A DNA stretch of 19,909 bases from DATEJJ01 sp039649115 (lineage in GTDB: Bacteria; Actinomycetota; Actinomycetes; Mycobacteriales; Micromonosporaceae): positions 1-19,909 of the forward strand of contig JBBWZQ010000416.1 of assembly GCA_039649115.1 (NCBI GenBank). The letters are read 5' to 3'. Shown here one piece after another: positions 15,393 through 19,909 of this stretch. The notes beneath the pieces are model-generated. The model saw only the letters and a list, made by a program, of their open reading frames with translations. It searched no databases and was not told the origin of the DNA. Position 1 is the stretch's first letter. Each line of letters opens with the position of its first letter. The position numbers and the translations under genes were made by a program.

Positions 15393-17309
15393 ATGGCCAC
15401 CACCATCGCCGTCGACAGCCACCCGCTGTGCCGGCTGTCGGCAGACGAGATCACCGGCGCTCATGACCTGCTCACCGGCTCGGGGCTGCTGACACCGACG
15501 GTGCGGGTCAGCTATCTCGGGCTGGAGGAGCCGCCCAAGAGCGAGGTGCTGGCGCACCGCCCGGGCGACCCGGTGGACCGCCGGGTGCGCGCCGTGCTGC
15601 TCGACGTCACCACGGGTGCGGCGTGGGACGTGGTGGCGTCGCTGACCCGGCAGGCGGTCGACACCAACCGGGTGCTCGATCCGGCCAAGGACGGCCAGCC
15701 GCCGATCATGCTGGCGGAGTTCGTCGCGGTGGACGAGATCGTGAAGGCCGACCCGGGCTGGTGCGCGGCGGTGCGCCGGCGCGGCCTGACCGACCTCGAC
15801 CTGCTGCGCCCCTGCCCGCTGTCCGCCGGGCACTACGACATCCCCGGCGAGGCCGGGCGGCGGCTGCTGCGCGTGCTGTCCTTCGTGGCCAACCGGCCCG
15901 AGGACCACTGCTGGGCACACCCGGTCGACGGCCTCGTCGCCTACGTCGACCTCATCGAGCGGCGGGTCGTGGAGCTCGTCGACGCGCAGGACCTGCCCAT
16001 CCCCGCCGAGGAGGGCAACTTCGACGACCCCGCGTACACCGGTCCGCCCCGTACCACCTTGCGCCCGATCGAGATCACCCAGCCCGAGGGCCCCAGCTTC
16101 ACCGTCGCCGGTGACGTGGTGACCTGGGAGGGGTGGCGCTTCCGGGTGGGCTTCGACGCGCGCGAGGGCCTGGTCCTGCACCAACTGTCCATCCAGGACC
16201 GTCCACTGGTCTACCGCGCGTCCATCGCCGAGATGGTGGTGCCCTACGCGCACCCGGGCCCCGCCCGGTTCTGGCAGAACTACTTCGACGCCGGCGAGTA
16301 CCTGCTCGGCACGATGGCCAACGAGCTGGTACAGGGCTGCGACTGCCTCGGGGAGATCTACTACTTCGACGCGGTGCTGGCCGACGCGGCCTGCCAGCCG
16401 CGGACCATCCGCAGCGCGGTGTGCCTGCACGAGGAGGACCACAGCATCCTGTGGAAGCACAGCGACCTGTTCACCGAGGCGACCGAGACCCGGCGGCAGC
16501 GGCGCCTCGTCGTCTCCTACTGGGCCACCGTCGGCAACTACGACTACGGGTTCTTCTGGTACCTCTACCTGGACGGGCGCATCGAGATGGAGGTCAAGGC
16601 GACCGGCGTCGTCTTCACCTCCTCCTACCAGCCCGGCGACCGGTACGCCACGCAGATCGCGCCCGGGCTCGGCGCCCCGTACCACCAGCACCTGTTCAGC
16701 GCGCGGCTGGACATGACCGTGGACGGCGTGGACAACGCGGTGGACGAGGTCGACCTGGCGCTGGTCGAGGTCGGCCCGGACAACCCGCACGGCAACGCCT
16801 TCACCCGCAAGGCGACCCGCCTGCGCAACGAGACCGGCGCCGCCCGGACCGCCGACGCCTCGGTCGGGCGGGTGTGGCACGTCGTCAACCCGGCCCGGAC
16901 CAACCGGCTCGGACAGCCGGTGGCCTACGCACTCATACCGCAGGGCCGGCCGCTGCTCGCCGCCGCGGCCGGCGCCTCGATCAGGTCGCGGGCCGCGTTC
17001 GCCACCCGGCACCTGTGGGTCACCCGCTACCACCCGGCCGAGCGCTACCCGGCGGGCGATCTGGTCAACCAGCACCCGGGCGGTGGCGGCCTGCCCGCCT
17101 ACACGGCGCAGGACCGCGACATCGACGGGCAGGACGTGGTGCTGTGGCACACGTTCGGCGCGACCCACTTCCCCACGCCGGAGGAGTGGCCGGTGATGCC
17201 CGTGGACAGTTGCGGCTTCGCGCTGCGGCCGGTGGGCTTCTTCGACCGCAACCCGGTGCTCGACGTGCCGGCTTCTCCCGGCCGGCCCGCCTGCCACGAC
17301 GGCTCCTGA
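15393..17309 (+). CDS. Copper amine oxidase 2 (phenylethylamine/tyramine oxidase-like, TPQ-dependent)
   Basis: The 638-aa oxidase has ATG 15393 after a strong GAGGAGGG (15381-15388). TPQ precursor Y383 lies in VGNYDYG, copper ligands are H431 and H433 (YHQHLF) and H592 (GATHFPTPEE), and the catalytic base is D299 in NYFDAGEY. From memory, length and copper-ligand numbering closely match Arthrobacter globiformis phenylethylamine oxidase (AGAO), and the gate Tyr (Y297, two before the base) is kept. Shared strings such as TGVVFTS and GQDVVLWHTFGATHFP support the AGAO branch, so aromatic monoamines are the likely substrates. Products would be aldehyde, NH3 and H2O2. There is no signal peptide, so it is cytosolic. 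Its stop lies 2 nt from the convergent lipoprotein stop. It is clearly a paralogue of CAO1 but not a recent duplicate. Confidence 0.96.
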   Translation: MATTIAVDSHPLCRLSADEITGAHDLLTGSGLLTPTVRVSYLGLEEPPKSEVLAHRPGDPVDRRVRAVLLDVTTGAAWDVVASLTRQAVDTNRVLDPAKDGQPPIMLAEFVAVDEIVKADPGWCAAVRRRGLTDLDLLRPCPLSAGHYDIPGEAGRRLLRVLSFVANRPEDHCWAHPVDGLVAYVDLIERRVVELVDAQDLPIPAEEGNFDDPAYTGPPRTTLRPIEITQPEGPSFTVAGDVVTWEGWRFRVGFDAREGLVLHQLSIQDRPLVYRASIAEMVVPYAHPGPARFWQNYFDAGEYLLGTMANELVQGCDCLGEIYYFDAVLADAACQPRTIRSAVCLHEEDHSILWKHSDLFTEATETRRQRRLVVSYWATVGNYDYGFFWYLYLDGRIEMEVKATGVVFTSSYQPGDRYATQIAPGLGAPYHQHLFSARLDMTVDGVDNAVDEVDLALVEVGPDNPHGNAFTRKATRLRNETGAARTADASVGRVWHVVNPARTNRLGQPVAYALIPQGRPLLAAAAGASIRSRAAFATRHLWVTRYHPAERYPAGDLVNQHPGGGGLPAYTAQDRDIDGQDVVLWHTFGATHFPTPEEWPVMPVDSCGFALRPVGFFDRNPVLDVPASPGRPACHDGS

Positions 17310-17323
17310 TCTCAGCGGCCGTC
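17298..17323. terminator. Weak hairpin across the CAO2 and lipoprotein stops
   Basis: GACGGC (17298-17303) pairs with GCCGTC (17318-17323) around a 14-nt loop that contains both convergent stop codons. The short stem makes this a low-confidence shared terminator. Confidence 0.25.
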
Positions 17324-17809
17324 CACCGGCGTCCGGGCACCGAGCGGCCCCGCCAGGCGTACCTGGACGCGTTCGGTGGCGGCGATGGCGGCTGCGGCCC
17401 CGTGGCAGGACGCGCCGGTCGGCACGCCCGCGTGCACCGTGATCCGCACGGTGGACGCCGACTCGGCCACGTCCACCGCGGTCACCAGGTCGCAGGGTGT
17501 GCCGCCGACCGTGACGTCGAGCAGGAGCACCCGCCCGCCCGTGGTGGTGCCGGCCAGGGTCCAGGGCGCGGTCCGGGCGCGGCTGCCCGGGACCGGGCTC
17601 GTCGGGCTCGGCGCGGGAAACGCGGGCCGGCTGGCGTCGGGCAGCGCTGGCGGCCCGGACGCGGGACCGGTCGGCGGCACCGAGCCCGGCACGCCGGACG
17701 ACCCGGCCACCGGCGGGGCCGCGGTGTTCCCGCCCCGCGCGCAGCCGGCCACCGCGAGCACGGCACCGAGCACGGCACCGGACACGCGACAGGTTCTGGA
17801 GGCTTTCAT
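17312..17809 (-). CDS. Small Pro/Ala-rich lipoprotein, function unknown
   Basis: The 165-aa product starts at ATG 17809-17807 with no clear SD. The N-terminus MKASRTCRVSG, a hydrophobic stretch and VAGC with C23 make a good lipobox, so it is probably anchored to the outer face of the membrane. Residues ~28-82 are a Pro/Ser/Ala linker. A compact C-terminal domain (~83-165) contains C106 (GTPCDL) and C135 (GASCHG), which could form a disulfide, in a beta-strand-like context (RVLLLDVTV, TVRITVHAG). I do not recognise the family. The start lies only 20 bp beyond a 12-bp hairpin that follows the protease gene, leaving little room for its own promoter. Confidence 0.7.
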   Translation of the reverse strand: MKASRTCRVSGAVLGAVLAVAGCARGGNTAAPPVAGSSGVPGSVPPTGPASGPPALPDASRPAFPAPSPTSPVPGSRARTAPWTLAGTTTGGRVLLLDVTVGGTPCDLVTAVDVAESASTVRITVHAGVPTGASCHGAAAAIAATERVQVRLAGPLGARTPVDGR

Positions 17810-17828
17810 GCAGGTTGGACGCGGGCCA

Positions 17829-17856
17829 GGGGCGCCGGGCTCCCGCCCGGCGCCCC
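17829..17856 (-). terminator. 12-bp terminator hairpin downstream of the protease gene
   Basis: GGGGCGCCGGGC (17829-17840) pairs perfectly with GCCCGGCGCCCC (17845-17856) around a TCCC loop. It lies 43 nt past the protease stop. No T-tract is present. It also sits 20 nt ahead of the lipoprotein start, so it may act as an attenuator. Confidence 0.7.
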
Positions 17857-17873
17857 TCGTGGGCCACGTTCAT

Positions 17874-17889
17874 CCGGTCGGGTGACCGG
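17874..17889 (-). terminator. Accessory hairpin after the protease stop
   Basis: CCGGTC-GGGT-GACCGG is a perfect 6-bp stem with a 4-nt loop, 9 nt past the protease stop codon. It may act together with the longer hairpin at 17829-17856. Confidence 0.4.
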
Positions 17890-17898
17890 TTGTCGCTG

Positions 17899-19011
17899 TC
17901 ACAGGTACCGGGTCGAGTTGTACAGCGACCAGGCATCGTCGTCGAAGTACGGCGAGAGCATGATGGTCGGGTTGAGGATGCGGTCGATGCGGCTGTTGAG
18001 GCCGTTGAGGTAACCCCAGTTGCCGTCCCAGCCGTTGAGCCAGCCACCGCCGCTGGAGCCGCGGGTCATGTCGCACGGGATCTTGATGGTCTGCGACCAC
18101 CACCACCCCACGGACCACTCCGCCGAGGACCAGCCCTGGCAGCGGTACAGGTTGCCGCCGTCGAACGGCCACTCGGCCGGGTACCCGAAGGCGTAGTCGT
18201 AGACCTGGCTGCCGATGTTCACGCGCAGGCCCTGGCCGCCGAGGTAGTTCACGATGTGCCAGCCGGACCGGGTGTTCATCAGCGCGACGCCCATGTCCGC
18301 GCTGAAGTCCGAGCTGCCGACCCAGGCGCCCTTCGACCACAGCTGCCACGCGGTCCACGTGCCGTACGGCCGCGGGTCGGCGAGGTCGTCGTCGTAGGCC
18401 GGCACGAACTGCCAGTTGTACGCCCAGCTGCCACCCTGGCCGCCGTGCACGCAGTGCCCGGCCGTCCACACGGTGTCCGCGCCTTCCGAGTTCACGATGG
18501 TGCCCGAGCACTGGTAGTTCAGCCCGTTCATCGTGAAGAAGACCTTGCCGCTGGTGCGCGCGGTCGGCTGCCAGTAGGCGAAGCCGGGGTCGGTGGCCGC
18601 CGGTACCGCCCGGCCGGCCACCGAGCCCGCCTGCGGTGCGACGCTGTGCGCGGGTGCCTTCGGCGCCGACCGTTGCGGTGCCGCGGTGCCGCCGCGCGCC
18701 GCGCTGGCCCGCTGCGCCTGCTCGTACCGGCTGACCGCGGTCAGGTAGGCCGGCGAGTCCTCGATGACCCGCGCCGCGCGCATCCGCGCCGGCGTCCAGT
18801 ACGCCTCGACCGCCTGTGCCGCGGTGGCACCGGCGCCGTACTGCGCCTGACCCGACTGCCAGGCCTGGGTGCTGACGGCTGGCGCGCCGTGCGCGTTGGC
18901 GGCGGTGGCGGCCGCCGCCGGCTGGCTCAGCGCCAGCGTGGGTACGGCCGCCAGCGCGACCGCGACCGTGGCCACCATCGTCCGCCGGCTAAAGATCGTC
19001 CACGTTCTCAT
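17899..19011 (-). CDS. Secreted trypsin-like (S1/V8-type) serine protease
   Basis: The 370-aa preproprotein starts at ATG 19011-19009 with a long SD (AGGAGGGGGAG) nine nt upstream. The signal peptide is MRTWTIFSRRTM plus a hydrophobic core ending PAAAATA; the SRR could make it a Tat substrate. A probable propeptide of Ala/Gln-rich sequence (~40-150) precedes the chymotrypsin fold. The catalytic triad is visible: H186 in TAGHCVHGG, D239 in SADMGVAL, S320 in GSSGGGW. Cys pairs around the His and in YQCSG suggest disulfides. The Trp/Tyr-rich body (WWWSQTIKIPCDMTRGSSGG) resembles actinomycete glutamyl-endopeptidase-like or V8-like secreted peptidases; cleavage specificity is not certain. It stands alone between the PFK and lipoprotein genes, with two hairpins after it. 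Confidence 0.92.
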   Translation of the reverse strand: MRTWTIFSRRTMVATVAVALAAVPTLALSQPAAAATAANAHGAPAVSTQAWQSGQAQYGAGATAAQAVEAYWTPARMRAARVIEDSPAYLTAVSRYEQAQRASAARGGTAAPQRSAPKAPAHSVAPQAGSVAGRAVPAATDPGFAYWQPTARTSGKVFFTMNGLNYQCSGTIVNSEGADTVWTAGHCVHGGQGGSWAYNWQFVPAYDDDLADPRPYGTWTAWQLWSKGAWVGSSDFSADMGVALMNTRSGWHIVNYLGGQGLRVNIGSQVYDYAFGYPAEWPFDGGNLYRCQGWSSAEWSVGWWWSQTIKIPCDMTRGSSGGGWLNGWDGNWGYLNGLNSRIDRILNPTIMLSPYFDDDAWSLYNSTRYL

Positions 19012-19178
19012 AGGTAGTCGCTCCCCCTCCTGAGGCACGTGCCAAGGGCACGCGAATTCGACAATTGGGAGGAGCTGGGCAGCACGGAGGGTGATACGGC
19101 GGCGCGCGTGGACAGTCACCCGATCGGGTGGCGAAATCCGCGATCCCGGGACGGCTGCCCGCCGGCTGTGCTATCCGC
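19012..19178. promoter_or_regulatory. Protease upstream region with two palindromes
   Basis: This 167-bp gap between the PFK stop and the protease start carries CGTGCC-AAG-GGCACG (19038-19052), a perfect 6-bp inverted repeat, and CACCCGATCGGGTG (19117-19130), a perfect 14-bp palindrome. Both are 25-120 bp upstream of the protease start, where a repressor or activator might bind. TTGTCG is present on the minus strand near 19060 but I find no matching -10. Confidence 0.45.
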
Positions 19179-19909
19179 TCACGCGAAGCGGGGTGGCTGG
19201 CCGGTCGCCTCCAGCACCGACTGCCACAGGTCGCCGTCCGGGTCGACCTGGTTGCGGGCGCTGATCGCCAGCGCGATGGGGACGTGCACGAACCGGCCGC
19301 GCCACCGCCCGACGACCATCTCGGTGCGCCCGGCCATCGCCGCGTGCACGGCCGCGTGCGCCAGCCGGATGCAGTACACGCTGTCGTACGGGTTGGCGGG
19401 CACGCTGCGGATGATGTAGCTGGGATCGATGTACTTGAGGTTCGCCTCGACACCGGCGGCGCCGAGGTGCGCCGCGATCCGCTGCCGCAGGTACCGGCCG
19501 AAGTCGCGCAGCAGCAGGTTGCCGGACGCGTCCCGGCTGTCGAGCGCCGGCTGGAGGCCGCCGCGACCGGCTGCGCGGCCCGCCGGTTCGTGCGCCAGGT
19601 ACTCCTGCCCGGCGCCCTCGGCGACCACGACCATCGCGTGTCCCTTGTGGAGCACCCGGTGGCGCAGGTGCTCCAGGAAGCCGCCCGTGCCGTCGAGCGC
19701 GAACGGCACCTCCGGGATCAGGACGTAGTCGGCGTCGTTGTTGGCCAGCGCGGCGTAGCACGCGATGAAGCCGGAGTGGCGACCCATCAGCTGCACCAGG
19801 CCGATGCCGTTGGGGAAGGCGGTCGCCTCCACGTGCGCGGCGCGGATCGCCTCGGTCGCCTTGGCGAACGCGGTCTGGAAGCCGAAGCTGCGCTCGATGT
19901 ACGGGATGT
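19179..19909 (-). CDS. 6-phosphofructokinase, plant-type (group with long C-terminus), 3' part
   Basis: The frame runs from the right edge of the window to the TGA at 19181-19179; about 243 residues are visible and the start lies outside. Phosphorylates fructose-6-phosphate in glycolysis. Diagnostic stretches are IERSFGFQTAF near the edge, LMGRHSGFIA (sugar-phosphate site), KGHAMVVVAEGAGQEY, and KYIDPSYIIRSVPANPYDSVYC, which match the plant/trypanosomatid-type ATP-PFK subfamily and not the short bacterial PfkA. The phosphoryl-donor loop (GGDGT/GGDDS region) is off the window, so ATP versus PPi use cannot be decided. It is probably a separate transcription unit from the protease, 167 bp downstream. 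Confidence 0.9.
   Translation of the reverse strand, partial: IPYIERSFGFQTAFAKATEAIRAAHVEATAFPNGIGLVQLMGRHSGFIACYAALANNDADYVLIPEVPFALDGTGGFLEHLRHRVLHKGHAMVVVAEGAGQEYLAHEPAGRAAGRGGLQPALDSRDASGNLLLRDFGRYLRQRIAAHLGAAGVEANLKYIDPSYIIRSVPANPYDSVYCIRLAHAAVHAAMAGRTEMVVGRWRGRFVHVPIALAISARNQVDPDGDLWQSVLEATGQPPRFA

Noticed and set aside
15288..18047. Giant minus-strand frame opposite CAO2 running into the lipoprotein region
   Set aside because: A chance antisense frame; it would overlap both CAO2 and the lipoprotein in other frames and shows no motif.
1..19909. Mobile element, prophage, CRISPR array or tRNA insertion
   Set aside because: No transposase, integrase, array of spaced repeats, tRNA-like fold or terminal repeats were seen.

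Overview
The window is very GC-rich, with strong G/C bias at third codon positions, GTG starts, promoters of the TTGNNN-17-TANNNT type and long GC hairpins as terminators. This points to a filamentous actinomycete, most likely in or near Micromonosporaceae; the family assignment is inference. I see no rRNA, tRNA, CRISPR array, transposase or phage gene. Every gene has similar composition and the region looks like stable chromosome.

Layout. (1) 1-2338, + strand: the 3' part of a haem-oxygenase-fold iron-containing redox enzyme, followed by an FAD flavoprotein of the halogenase-like LodB/GoxB maturase type. (2) 2332-2400: a helically phased triple repeat. (3) 2490-6690, mostly exported proteins: a copper type II monooxygenase of the PHM fold (+), a convergent SGNH/GDSL esterase (-) overlapping it by 17 bp, a two-domain bacterial expansin (+) and a DinB/mycothiol-type TIGR03086 protein (-). 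(4) 6937-12861, + strand: a tightly packed five-gene operon with two FtsX/MacB-type ABC permeases (the second lacking its extracellular domain), their ATPase, an APC amine or amino-acid permease and a topaquinone copper amine oxidase (CAO1). It ends at a 14-bp terminator hairpin. (5) 12905-14428, - strand: a second APC permease, divergent from (6) 14720-17309, + strand: a GOLPH3/GPP34-family protein followed 13 nt later by a second copper amine oxidase (CAO2). (7) 17312-19909, - strand: a small Pro/Ala-rich lipoprotein, a secreted trypsin-like serine protease, and the 3' part of a plant-type 6-phosphofructokinase that runs off the window.

How the genes may work together. Regions 4-6 look like one amine-handling locus: two permeases to import primary amines and two cytosolic, TPQ-dependent amine oxidases that should differ in substrate choice (AGAO-like with a Tyr gate, versus a paralogue with Ala at that position). 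No aldehyde dehydrogenase or catalase is present, so the fate of the aldehyde and H2O2 is open. The copper monooxygenase adds a third copper enzyme within 15 kb. The less usual points are the co-transcription of a MacB-like ABC exporter with CAO1, the pairing of a GOLPH3-like protein with CAO2, the LodB-like flavoprotein without a visible LodA, and a dispersed near-palindromic motif (ACTGTGGACAGT) that recurs across the window through rare codons.
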